DNA of 64,000 nt from Chitinophaga lutea. GTDB taxonomy: Bacteria > Bacteroidota > Bacteroidia > Chitinophagales > Chitinophagaceae. The notes under the pieces were generated by a model. That model was not told the DNA's origin. It saw only the letters and a list, made by a program, of their open reading frames with translations, and made no database searches. The stretch is from the NCBI RefSeq assembly GCF_003813775.1, contig NZ_RPDH01000001.1, positions 620,001-684,000 of the forward strand, read 5' to 3'. The translations under genes were made by a program, and so were the position numbers. Position 1 is the stretch's first letter; each line of letters begins with the position of its first letter. Shown in pieces: positions 8,507 to 16,504 of this stretch.

Positions 8507-10405
8507 ATGAAAAAACTGTACGCCCTGCTCACGATCGTGGTGGCTGCTAACGTGCAAGCCCAAACGAAGAAAGTGACGGTTCATTCCACCATCGATCACG
8601 TGACCGTTTATACGCAGGGCGCGCAGGTGCAGCGCTCGGCCACTACGTCTATTCCCGCCGGCACCACCACGCTCGTGTTCCCGCAGATATCGCCGGAGCT
8701 GGAAGAAAAAAGCATCCAGGTGCAAGGCCGCGGCGCGTTCACCATTCTTTCCGTGGCGCGCGACCGGAACTACCTGCGCAACCAGGCCCCCAATGCGGAC
8801 ATCCGGCAGCTGCAGCAACAGCAGGATGCCCTGGAAGAAAAACTGACGCGGGAAAACAACCGCCTGAAAGTATATACGCAGGAAGAAAACATGCTCACCA
8901 AAAACCAGGAGATCCGCGGCGCCAACACCGGCCTGAAAACGCAGGATCTCCGCGAGGCCATGGACTTCCAGCGCAACCGCCTGACGGAGATCCTCGACCT
9001 CCAGATGGCCATCCGCAGGAATATCCGCGACATCACGGACCAGATAGACCGCCTGGAAGCGCAGCAAAGCGCACTGATGGCGGGCAGCGACAGTTCCACG
9101 AGCGACCTGCTCATCACCGTATCCGCCAAAGAAGCCATCAGCGGCGGTTTCAGCCTGAGTTACCTGGTGAAAAACGCCGGCTGGTATCCCAATTACGCCT
9201 TGCGGGTAGAAAGTATCAGCCGCCCCCTGGCGATGGAATACAAAGCCAATGTGTACCAGCAGTGCGGGGAAGACTGGAAGAACGTCAAACTCCGCCTGAG
9301 CAGCGGCAACCCTTCGGAAAGCGGCCAGCGGGCCGAACTGCAGCCCTGGCAGATGCGTACGTTCAACTCCCGCGCGGACATGCTGAACGCCCGTTCCCTG
9401 TTATCGCGCACCGGCAACAGCGAGGCGCGCGGCGTGGTGACGGACGGCAGCGGGCAGCCCCTGCCCGGCGCGTCGATATTCGTGCCGGAGCGCAGCATCG
9501 GCACCACCACCAACGAAAACGGCGCGTTCAGCCTCCAGCTGCCGCCCAATGTGCGCTCGCTGAACGTGGCGTATATCGGTTTTGCGAACCAGACGGTGAA
9601 TGTAACGGGCTCGCCGCTGCGCATCACCATGGTGGAAAGCAAAAGAACGCTGGATGAAGTGGTGGTGGTAGGGTATAGTTCACAACGGAAAGTGTCGGCG
9701 AGCCTCGCCGGCGCCATCAAGGGCATCAACATCAAAGGCAAGAATCAAACGACGCCCCCACCCACCATCCCGCTGGATGTGACCACCACTTACAAGCCCA
9801 CCACCGTCAGCTTCGAAATCATCAACCCTTACACGATCCCTTCGGACGGCAAGGCTTACACCGTTACCATCCGCGATATGGAGATACCGGCCATTTACGA
9901 GTACCACACCGCACCCAAGACCGACCTCTCCGCCTATCTGCTGGCGGGCATTACGGGCTGGGAAGAACTGAACCTGATGGAAGGCGAGGCGAGCATTTAT
10001 TACGAAGGCGCTTACCTCGGCAAAACGCTGCTCAACCTGCAGGAAGCGTCAGACACGCTGTTCGTGTCGCTCGGCAAAGACAAGAACATCGTGATCAACC
10101 GCAAACTGCAAAAAGACTATGCGCGGCACCAGTTCCTGAGCGGCGCGCAAACCATTACCCACAACTGGGAGATCAGCGTAAAAAATAATAAACGGGAACC
10201 GGTGCGGATACTGGTGGAAGATCAGCTGCCCATTTCCACGCAGAAGGAAATAGAGATCAGCAAAACGGCTTACCCCGGTGCGCGCCTCGACGAAACCACG
10301 CAGCAGGTGACCTGGGATTTGCAGGTTGCCTCGCGGGAAGAGAAAAAAATGCAGTTGCAATACGCGGTGAAATTCCCCAAAGACAAGGTGGTGAACTTCG
10401 ATTAA
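8507..10405 (+). CDS. DUF4139 (MuiA-like) protein with inserted SusC-type N-terminal module
   Basis: A 632-residue exported protein: signal peptide (about 1-18, ending VQA), DUF4140-like N-terminal domain (about 28-125), a coiled coil (about 95-190) and a DUF4139 beta-rich domain. The DUF4139 part contains KNAGWYPNYALRVES and ends with LQVASREEKKMQLQYAVKFP. Within it, residues 309 to about 410 form a carboxypeptidase-regulatory-like beta-sandwich (GVVTDGSGQPLPGASI) followed by DEVVVVGYSSQRK (383-395). The latter is the hallmark joining region of SusC-type TonB-dependent receptors, yet no plug or barrel follows. Function is unknown; the family is named after the mucoidy inhibitor MuiA. Confidence 0.85.
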   Translation: MKKLYALLTIVVAANVQAQTKKVTVHSTIDHVTVYTQGAQVQRSATTSIPAGTTTLVFPQISPELEEKSIQVQGRGAFTILSVARDRNYLRNQAPNADIRQLQQQQDALEEKLTRENNRLKVYTQEENMLTKNQEIRGANTGLKTQDLREAMDFQRNRLTEILDLQMAIRRNIRDITDQIDRLEAQQSALMAGSDSSTSDLLITVSAKEAISGGFSLSYLVKNAGWYPNYALRVESISRPLAMEYKANVYQQCGEDWKNVKLRLSSGNPSESGQRAELQPWQMRTFNSRADMLNARSLLSRTGNSEARGVVTDGSGQPLPGASIFVPERSIGTTTNENGAFSLQLPPNVRSLNVAYIGFANQTVNVTGSPLRITMVESKRTLDEVVVVGYSSQRKVSASLAGAIKGINIKGKNQTTPPPTIPLDVTTTYKPTTVSFEIINPYTIPSDGKAYTVTIRDMEIPAIYEYHTAPKTDLSAYLLAGITGWEELNLMEGEASIYYEGAYLGKTLLNLQEASDTLFVSLGKDKNIVINRKLQKDYARHQFLSGAQTITHNWEISVKNNKREPVRILVEDQLPISTQKEIEISKTAYPGARLDETTQQVTWDLQVASREEKKMQLQYAVKFPKDKVVNFD

Positions 10406-10493
10406 CGTCCGGCGGAGATAAGCCTGCCCTGGCCTGTGCGTACAATACAGGCCGGTCAAAAACACATTCACTGGTAATGCATGTTAACCCTCC

Positions 10494-10515
10494 GTCCCGG
10501 GCATTGGCCCGGGAC
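10494..10515 (+). terminator. GC-rich hairpin after the DUF4139 gene
   Basis: A 9-bp perfect stem GTCCCGGGC/GCCCGGGAC with loop ATTG is followed by ATTTGTTTA, a weak U-tract. It lies 88 bp after the stop at 10405 and 40 bp before the OsmC-like gene. Probably a terminator; alternatively a control site for the next gene. Confidence 0.5.
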
Positions 10516-10555
10516 ATTTGTTTATGACCCCAACTTTGCGTAGATTAAACATATT

Positions 10556-10963
10556 ATGCAAGTACACCTGAAAACAATCCACGAAAGCAGTGCCGCCGCC
10601 GGTTGGGCGGGGCCGAGGAGCCTGGTGATAGACCGTACGCCAAGGGCAGGCGGATTGGGCATCGGGTTTAGCGGAGAAGAGCTCTTCATGATGTCGATCG
10701 GGGCGAGCCTGTGCAACGATCTGTACAGGGAGGCGGCCATCCGCGGCATCGAGCTGCAGCACGTCGAGATCATCATCAACGGCGACTGGAGCGGGGAACC
10801 GGCGCAGGCCCGCAACCTCCGGTACGACATCAAGGTGCAGTCGAACGCGCCGAGAGAAGCCACCGAAGAACTGATCAAACACACGGACCACATCGCGGAA
10901 ATACCGCATACGCTCAGGGCCGGCACGCCGGTGAGGCTGAATATGATGGAGATTTCAGGGTGA
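10556..10963 (+). CDS. OsmC family protein
   Basis: A 135-residue small alpha/beta protein of the OsmC/Ohr superfamily. The family helix appears as FMMSIGASLCNDLYREA with the conserved Cys at 53, followed by the central strand VEIIINGDW. OsmC and Ohr enzymes use two Cys to reduce organic peroxides. Here the second Cys is missing: the C-terminal helix reads TDHIAEIPHTLRAG where family members usually have a Cys before PVSNTL. It may therefore be a non-peroxidatic OsmC-like binding protein or use another thiol. Single gene, convergent with the SprT-like gene. Confidence 0.8.
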   Translation: MQVHLKTIHESSAAAGWAGPRSLVIDRTPRAGGLGIGFSGEELFMMSIGASLCNDLYREAAIRGIELQHVEIIINGDWSGEPAQARNLRYDIKVQSNAPREATEELIKHTDHIAEIPHTLRAGTPVRLNMMEISG

Positions 10964-10993
10964 TTTTTCCGGCAGGGGCTTTACCGTGAACTG

Positions 10994-11013
10994 CTGCGGC
11001 CGGGCGGCCGCAG
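10994..11013. terminator. GC-rich hairpin between convergent genes
   Basis: A perfect 8-bp stem CTGCGGCC/GGCCGCAG with a 4-nt loop sits between the ends of the OsmC-like gene (10963) and the SprT-like gene (11028). No T-run follows closely on either strand, so termination is inferred from position only. Confidence 0.4.
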
Positions 11014-11027
11014 GGATAATGTGTATT

Positions 11028-11648
11028 TTACTCGCTGACCAGTTCCACTTCATACACCGGGCTGAAAAGATAGACCCGCCGGGTGTCCACTTCCTCGCAA
11101 CGGAATCTTTTACGGATGCGCTCGCCGCGGCGGAATATGCGCCCGTCCTTGGTCCTGAACAACTGGCCCGGGGGCAGCTGCTCCACCAGGTAATGGTTTT
11201 CCTTTTTCCGGTCGTACCGCTTCAGCACCCGCATCAGGTCTTCGTCAGCGCAGGAGCTGGCGGCCGGGTTGTGCAGGCTGTCGCGCACCGCCGCTTCCAC
11301 ATCGGGCGGCAGGTAATTTTTACCAACGAATTCGCGGAGGATTTTACTGTATTCCTGTTTCCATTCCTTTCCGTGGGCCGATACGCGGTTGCCGTATACC
11401 ATGAACGTCACCAGGTGGGCGATTTCATGCAGCAGGGTGAGCAGGAAGGCGTATTTGTTGAGCCCGCCGTTGATGCTGATGCGGTGGCCCTTGTTTTCGT
11501 AAGGGTGCCTGTAATCGCCCAGTACGCTGGCCCTTTCGCGGGTGATGGTGAGATGTACCTTGAATTCCGTGATATAGGCGATCACCTGCTCGAACGTACC
11601 GTCGGGCAGGTAACTCGCTAATGCATGTAAAGGTGCTTCTTGCTTCAA
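11028..11648 (-). CDS. SprT-like domain metalloprotein
   Basis: A 206-residue protein with a zincin motif HEIAH (residues 74-78) and a downstream third-ligand candidate His at 92 in SAHGKEW, as in the SprT/Spartan family (SprT-like, PF10263). Family members are zinc-dependent peptidases; the human relative acts on DNA-protein crosslinks, while bacterial SprT is poorly characterised. The C-terminal 80 residues are basic. It is the last gene of a leftward run, starting 5 bp after the stop of the four-helix membrane protein gene, so translation may be coupled. A cytoplasmic location is expected, as there is no signal peptide. Confidence 0.82.
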   Translation of the reverse strand: MKQEAPLHALASYLPDGTFEQVIAYITEFKVHLTITRERASVLGDYRHPYENKGHRISINGGLNKYAFLLTLLHEIAHLVTFMVYGNRVSAHGKEWKQEYSKILREFVGKNYLPPDVEAAVRDSLHNPAASSCADEDLMRVLKRYDRKKENHYLVEQLPPGQLFRTKDGRIFRRGERIRKRFRCEEVDTRRVYLFSPVYEVELVSE

Positions 11649-11653
11649 CGCCT

Positions 11654-12049
11654 TCAGGATTTCTTTTGCCGCATACTTTTACGGTACAGGTGGATGGTTT
11701 CAAACACCGTGTACACGAGGTAAAAGAACATGAACAGGAAAATCGTCGCCTTGTTCACGTTTTGCCGGTTCATGAAGATGTATACCGCAATACATGCCAC
11801 ACAAAGCATCAGCTTGGCCAGCGTGGCCGCATAAACGGCACGCACCATGGCATTGGGATTGTCTGCCGACATCCCTTTGCTGCCCAGTGAATAACTGATC
11901 ATGGTAATGAGCGCGAGGGCGACGTTGCCGCCCATCAGCACGGGAAACTGCACGCCCAGCGATTGCAGGAGCCAGCCCTTTAATAAAAACAGTGCCGCCG
12001 AGATCAGGATGAAAACGACTGCCAGCCATTGGATAAACTTATCGGTCAT
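11654..12049 (-). CDS. Small four-helix membrane protein downstream of AtpZ
   Basis: A 131-residue integral membrane protein with four hydrophobic segments (about 5-28, 35-56, 72-92 and 101-123) and a basic C-terminal tail (YRKSMRQKK). Its start overlaps the end of the AtpZ gene by 11 bp, which indicates translational coupling. In many Bacteroidota a gene of this size lies between atpZ/atpI and atpB and is thought to help ATP synthase assembly, like AtpI. Here atpB does not follow, and the next gene is the SprT-like one. No enzymatic motif is visible; the AtpI-like role is inferred from position. Confidence 0.7.
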   Translation of the reverse strand: MTDKFIQWLAVVFILISAALFLLKGWLLQSLGVQFPVLMGGNVALALITMISYSLGSKGMSADNPNAMVRAVYAATLAKLMLCVACIAVYIFMNRQNVNKATIFLFMFFYLVYTVFETIHLYRKSMRQKKS

Positions 12050-12263
12050 GCTTGCCGGTATCTTTTACAATTTGCCACAAAAGTAGGGCTAATGCGAGTA
12101 AAGAAAAAATGATCATGAAGAGCGGGAAACGCATCCCTATCCACTGATCCAGCATATAGCCTCCCCATAAGGCGATACCAATGGCTGCCATCATTTGAAA
12201 AGCGAGTCCGGCGTAACGCCAGAGCAGGTTATGCGGTTTCTTCCTCGAGGACGGGTCTTCCAT
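12039..12263 (-). CDS. atpZ: AtpZ/AtpI family protein
   Basis: A 74-residue protein with two membrane helices separated by the short loop MLDQWIGMRFPLF, as in AtpZ/AtpI, accessory proteins linked to assembly or ion supply of the F1Fo ATP synthase. It starts inside the bactofilin gene (35-bp overlap) and ends inside the next gene (11-bp overlap), a tightly packed leftward operon. The bactofilin-AtpZ-membrane-protein order is the usual entry to an atp operon in this phylum. The structural atp genes are absent from the adjacent sequence. Confidence 0.85.
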   Translation of the reverse strand: MEDPSSRKKPHNLLWRYAGLAFQMMAAIGIALWGGYMLDQWIGMRFPLFMIIFSLLALALLLWQIVKDTGKHDR

Positions 12264-12678
12264 ATTTGGAATCCGAGTGTTTTTCTATTGATGAATGTGA
12301 GGGCTGCGGCGCCTCAGCGGGGTCCATATAACAACGCCCGTTGAATTTCACCGAAGGCTCCATCTCGAAATGGGCGGTGTAAATATCTCCCTTGATCACG
12401 GCATTGCCTTTCAGGAATAATAAGTCTTCCACTTTGATGATGCCGGTCACTTTGCCCAGGATGTCCGCACTCTGGCATACCAGGTCGCCCGTGATCTCGC
12501 CTTCAGGGCCTACCACGATCTTCGCTTTCGTGGTCACCACGCCGTTCACGCGCCCGTCTATACGAATGTCCCCTTCGCACTCGATATCGCCGTGGATGGA
12601 AGTGCCGCTGCCAATCAGGTTGATGTTGGAGGTGGGCATCAGGCTTTTGCCTTCACCTTTCTTGCTTTGGTTAAACAT
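12229..12678 (-). CDS. Bactofilin (polymer-forming cytoskeletal protein)
   Basis: A 149-residue protein with the bactofilin right-handed beta-helix core (about 15-115). This is marked by short repeated strands such as GSGTSIHGDIECEGDIRIDG, VVGPEGEITGDLVCQSADILG and FLKGNAVIKGDIYT. Flexible N- and C-terminal tails flank it (C-terminal EAPQPSHSSIEKHSDSK). Bactofilins polymerise without nucleotide and often scaffold cell-wall enzymes. The upstream gene encodes what looks like the membrane half of an M23 peptidase, the usual partner at bactofilin loci. It overlaps AtpZ by 35 bp. Confidence 0.92.
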   Translation of the reverse strand: MFNQSKKGEGKSLMPTSNINLIGSGTSIHGDIECEGDIRIDGRVNGVVTTKAKIVVGPEGEITGDLVCQSADILGKVTGIIKVEDLLFLKGNAVIKGDIYTAHFEMEPSVKFNGRCYMDPAEAPQPSHSSIEKHSDSKYGRPVLEEETA

Positions 12679-12735
12679 AGGTTCTCAGGTTTTTCTGTTT
12701 TAAATAAAGATAGCTACAAGATAGTTAAAAAATAT

Positions 12736-13131
12736 TTAATAAGTACTGTTATCCACTTTGGGCACCTTTAACATGTTGGTGTCCAGCTTGATATTGCCGC
12801 CAATAACATTCTTCAGGTTGTCGAGGTACCGGTCGCGGCTCGAGATCGCCCTTTCCAGGGAGTCCGTCCGCATCCGCAGCTGGATGATTTCCTTGCGCTG
12901 CTTGAGATCGCCGTAGCCGGGGATGTAATACCGCAGCGGCGTAAACACCACCGTGGCCACGGTAATGGCCACCAGTAACACAAACAGGGTGCTCAACGCC
13001 ACGTACACACTCATGCGCGACAGGCGGAAGGCGGTCACCTCCTCATACGTGTCGTCGTTCATGATCACCAGCCGGTACTTGTGGTTCAGCCGGTCCAGGC
13101 TCCGCCCCTTGTGTTTATCGTCCAAAGCCAT
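12736..13131 (-). CDS. Membrane-anchored coiled-coil protein, N-terminal half of an M23 peptidase
   Basis: A 131-residue protein with a cytoplasmic KYRLVIMNDDTYEEVTAFRL segment, one membrane helix (about 47-68), then TPLRYYIPGYGD and a short coiled coil (about 78-110). This is the pattern of the N-terminal half of the M23 (LytM) cell-wall peptidases encoded next to bactofilin in Bacteroidota, which normally continue for about 150 further residues with the peptidase domain. Here the frame stops at NSTY. Only 57 bp separate it from bactofilin, so there is no room for the missing domain. It is either a true short form or a truncated gene. Confidence 0.7.
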   Translation of the reverse strand: MALDDKHKGRSLDRLNHKYRLVIMNDDTYEEVTAFRLSRMSVYVALSTLFVLLVAITVATVVFTPLRYYIPGYGDLKQRKEIIQLRMRTDSLERAISSRDRYLDNLKNVIGGNIKLDTNMLKVPKVDNSTY

Positions 13132-13416
13132 CTTTCAGTTTCGAATTAGAACAGGTAAAATACATGCATACACACTGTCAGAAGCACATACATGCGGGTA
13201 ATTTGCAAAACGAATGTAAAAATATGATAATAGATTCAGAATAAAGGTGTAAAATAGCAAGTTCGTTCAAATTTATTTATAAAATAATGGTCATTTTCTA
13301 TTTCCCCGGATTCGGGCCCAAATACACATTTCAAATTCATAATTGTTCAAATCTTCGCTATCTTTAAAATATTTTCGCTGTTTTACTGTTATATAATATC
13401 GACCCTGATATTTTTC

Positions 13417-16413
13417 ATGAATTGTTCTAGATCCTTATATATGCGCGCCTGGTGGTTGAGTTTGACGTTGTGCACGGGGGTGCTGGCCGCATTTGGTCAA
13501 AATCAGGCGCCGGCCAGGCCCGCCAAACAGGAAGACCGCCGCCCGCCTTCTGAAAAAATGGCCGAGAAGCCTTTCACTTTCAAGCGTAAAGTGGTGCAGA
13601 ACACCGTTACGCGCTACAACTATTATTACCACGCCAAACTCAAGCTCGAAGCGATCCTGAAGGGTATCAACCGCGAGCGCCAGGATAATTACAACGTCTT
13701 TCTCCCCTTTTACCCCTTTACGGTAGAAAAACTCAACCTGAACACCAACGATCTCGACTCCGTGATCCAGAAAGCCTCGGTGGCCGTGCAGATCCACGAC
13801 CCGCGCGGGCGCTGGATAGACGATTGTTACCTGCTGGTGGGCAAGGCCTACTATTACAAGGGCGATTGGGAAAACGCCTCCAATACGTTCAAATACATCA
13901 ATACCACCTTTGCCCCGAAAAAGAAATCGGAGTACAATACCGTGGTGGGCCGGAGCGAGGATTCCCGCATTTCCGTGGCCACCCGCGAAAAGGAAAAAAG
14001 CTGGTTCAACCGCTTCAACCACAAATCCGCCCGCAACGAGGCTTTCCTCTGGCAGGCGCGCGTGTTCCTGGAGCAGAAACAGTACGACGAGGCCCGCAGC
14101 CTGCTCAACATCCTGGAAGGCGACCCGTTTTTCCCGAAGCGCCTCGAAGGGCAGCTCGCGGAAATCCAGGCCTATCGCTTCTATAAACAGGGCCTGTACG
14201 CCGAAACCATCGACCCGCTGGTGAAAGCCATCAAAAAAGGCAACAGCGGCCGCGACCAGAAAGCGCGGATGAGCTTCATCCTGGGGCAATTGTACGCCTC
14301 CCAGGGCCGCCTCGATTCGGCCATGAACGCCTTCCGCGACGTGATCGCCTACAAGCCGGACGCCACCATCGACTTCAACGCCCGCGTGCAGATCGCGCGC
14401 TGCAACACCAAAGCTAACGGCGGCAGCCTCGAAGAGAGCATCGCCGCCCTGGAAGGCATGCTGCGCAAGGAACGGTTCATCCCCTTCCGCGACGCCATCT
14501 ACTACAACATGGCCGTGCTCTGCGCCAACGAACAGCCGGAGCGGGCCCTCGAATATCTCGCCAAGGCCCTGAAAGTGGAAAGCGCCAACATGCTCCAGCG
14601 CACCCTGACGTTCAAAGGCATCGCCGACATCCATTATTTCCGGAAAGACTATGCCGCGGCCCAGCGGTATTACGACAGTACGGCCGCCGTGATGGGGCCG
14701 GAATTCGAGGAAGCGGAACTGGTGAACACCCGCAAGGAGGCCCTCGGCGACGTGGTGGCCCGCACCCGCCTCATCCGCCAGGAAGACAGCCTGCAGTACA
14801 TCGCCAGCCTGCCGCCGGCCATGCGCGACTCCCTGCTGTCGCAGCAGCTCAACGCCATCCGTACCGCCCGCACCGCGCCGTCTGAAAAAGAAAAAGGCCG
14901 CAAGGGCAACAACACCGAAACGAACAATAACGCCTTCAACCCGAACTTCCCCTCCACCAGCGGTTATGCGCCCAGAACGGACGAGGGAAGCGGCGACTGG
15001 TATTTCTATAATCCCGCCAGCAAATCCACCGGCTACACCGAATTCAAGCGCCGCTGGGGCAACCGCCAGCTGGGCGATAACTGGCGCCGCAGCCAGGGCG
15101 CCGGCGTGGCGTTCAATGCGCCTGTGGCCACCAATACGGAAACTCCCGCCCCCGGGGATGTGAGCGCCGCCATCGACCGGATGCCGACCGACAGCCTCAA
15201 TACCAGCGCACTGGCCGCCAACCTGCCCCTGACGCCGGAGAAACTCGCCGAGTCGCGCAACAAACAGATGGACGCCTGGTACGAGCTGGGCAAACTGTAC
15301 CACGATAAACTCAACGATCCCCGCGAGGCCATCGCCTCGTACGATTCGCTGCTGATACGTTTCCCGGACAATCCCCGCAAAGCGGAAATTCTCTATTCCC
15401 TGTATGTGTGGCACGACCGGCTGAACCATACCCAGCAGGCGCAGCGATACAAACAGATGGTGCTCACGCAGTTCAGCGGCACCAACTACGCCAACATCCT
15501 GCAATTCGGGCTGCCCAAGGATGAAGACAAGGAGAAAAAGCAGGCCGTGAGCATGATCTACGATTCCGCGTACATCGCTTACCTCACCGGCCGTTACGAT
15601 ACCGTTTTCCAGCTCAAAAAGCACGCGGACTCCACCTACGGCTATTCTTCCCTGCAGCCCAAATGGGACCTGCTGGAGGCCATGGCCCTGATCAAAACAC
15701 AATCCGACAGTACCGGCAAGGCCGCCATCGGCGCGGTGATCGCCAAATATCCCGGCGAGCCCGCCATCCTGGGCCAGGCCAACGCCATCATGGACGCCCT
15801 CAACCGCAAAGCCGAGGTGACCGATTACCTCAGCCGGCTGGAATTGCGCCGCGACAGCACGCAAGCCGCCAGGGTGGACGAAAACGTCACCATGCGGTAC
15901 CCCTGGCAGAGCCCCACGCCGCAGTTTGCACTGGATTCCGCCCGCATAGCGAAGGCAAAGGCCGATTCCCTCGCAGCGGTGGCCGCCAACCTGCCGCCGC
16001 CCCCGCCACCGCCGCCCGTAACGCCGTATAAACTCGGCGACGAAAAAGCCGCCGTGCCGCATTTTGTGGTGATGTATTTCAACCGGGTCACCAAGGTGCT
16101 GGTAGACGAGGCCGTGACCCAGTTCTCGAAATACAACGCCGAAAAACACGCCGGCGAGCAGCTCGAAACGAGCAGTTTCGTGCTCACGCCCACCGAGATC
16201 ATGGTGATCATACGGCTGTTCCCCACGGAAGAAAAGGCCCTCACCTACTTCGACGAGGCCGTGCGCTCCGCGTCCACCGTCATTGTGCCCAGGATCCGGC
16301 CTTCCGAGTATAAATTCTTCATTATTTCCAGGGAAAACTTCATCCTGCTCAACAATACAAAAGACATCGAGGGCTATCGCAAATTCTTTGGCAACAACTA
16401 CATAACGGAATAA
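13417..16413 (+). CDS. porW: Type IX secretion / gliding protein PorW/SprE-like, TPR-rich
   Basis: A 998-residue exported protein with a signal peptide (about 1-27, cleavage likely after AAFG; an LTLC sequence is a weak lipobox). After a basic Pro-rich stretch comes RKVVQNTVTRYNYYYHAKLKLE, which resembles the start of mature SprE/PorW. Several tetratricopeptide repeats (about 130-450 and 630-790) follow. A disordered Asn/Thr/Pro-rich linker separates the two blocks, a PPPPPPP run lies near 860, and a compact C-terminal domain ends the protein. PorW/SprE is a periplasmic component that links the T9SS motor to the outer-membrane translocon. It is followed 91 bp later by a class A PBP. Confidence 0.82.
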   Translation: MNCSRSLYMRAWWLSLTLCTGVLAAFGQNQAPARPAKQEDRRPPSEKMAEKPFTFKRKVVQNTVTRYNYYYHAKLKLEAILKGINRERQDNYNVFLPFYPFTVEKLNLNTNDLDSVIQKASVAVQIHDPRGRWIDDCYLLVGKAYYYKGDWENASNTFKYINTTFAPKKKSEYNTVVGRSEDSRISVATREKEKSWFNRFNHKSARNEAFLWQARVFLEQKQYDEARSLLNILEGDPFFPKRLEGQLAEIQAYRFYKQGLYAETIDPLVKAIKKGNSGRDQKARMSFILGQLYASQGRLDSAMNAFRDVIAYKPDATIDFNARVQIARCNTKANGGSLEESIAALEGMLRKERFIPFRDAIYYNMAVLCANEQPERALEYLAKALKVESANMLQRTLTFKGIADIHYFRKDYAAAQRYYDSTAAVMGPEFEEAELVNTRKEALGDVVARTRLIRQEDSLQYIASLPPAMRDSLLSQQLNAIRTARTAPSEKEKGRKGNNTETNNNAFNPNFPSTSGYAPRTDEGSGDWYFYNPASKSTGYTEFKRRWGNRQLGDNWRRSQGAGVAFNAPVATNTETPAPGDVSAAIDRMPTDSLNTSALAANLPLTPEKLAESRNKQMDAWYELGKLYHDKLNDPREAIASYDSLLIRFPDNPRKAEILYSLYVWHDRLNHTQQAQRYKQMVLTQFSGTNYANILQFGLPKDEDKEKKQAVSMIYDSAYIAYLTGRYDTVFQLKKHADSTYGYSSLQPKWDLLEAMALIKTQSDSTGKAAIGAVIAKYPGEPAILGQANAIMDALNRKAEVTDYLSRLELRRDSTQAARVDENVTMRYPWQSPTPQFALDSARIAKAKADSLAAVAANLPPPPPPPPVTPYKLGDEKAAVPHFVVMYFNRVTKVLVDEAVTQFSKYNAEKHAGEQLETSSFVLTPTEIMVIIRLFPTEEKALTYFDEAVRSASTVIVPRIRPSEYKFFIISRENFILLNNTKDIEGYRKFFGNNYITE

Positions 16414-16466
16414 TATTTGCACATACAGTATTGCACCCTGGCCTATGAACTCCGGGGGAAAATGAA

Positions 16467-16474
16467 TAATTTTG
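16467..16474 (+). promoter_or_regulatory. -7 promoter element (TAATTTTG) before the class A PBP
   Basis: TAATTTTG matches TAnnTTTG exactly, 30 nt before the start at 16505. No TTG is found at the correct distance upstream, so it may be a weak internal promoter within a porW-PBP unit. Three TTGCAC copies (16417, 16431, 16472) surround it. Confidence 0.35.
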
Positions 16475-16504
16475 CACTATAGACTGTTTCACATAAAATA
16501 ATAT

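Noticed and set aside
13435..16422. A 995-codon open frame antisense to the PorW/SprE gene, and similar long frames opposite leuA (408-1577), yidC (20041-21804), the sulfite reductase (33523-35139) and clpC (58564-60486)
   Set aside because: They mirror the codon structure of GC-rich genes on the other strand, have His/Val/Gly-biased composition, no recognisable domains, and the opposite strand carries a clear gene in each case.
16417..16477. Three TTGCAC copies before the class A PBP gene
   Set aside because: Spacing is irregular (14 and 41 bp) and the word is short, so it was not taken as an operator.
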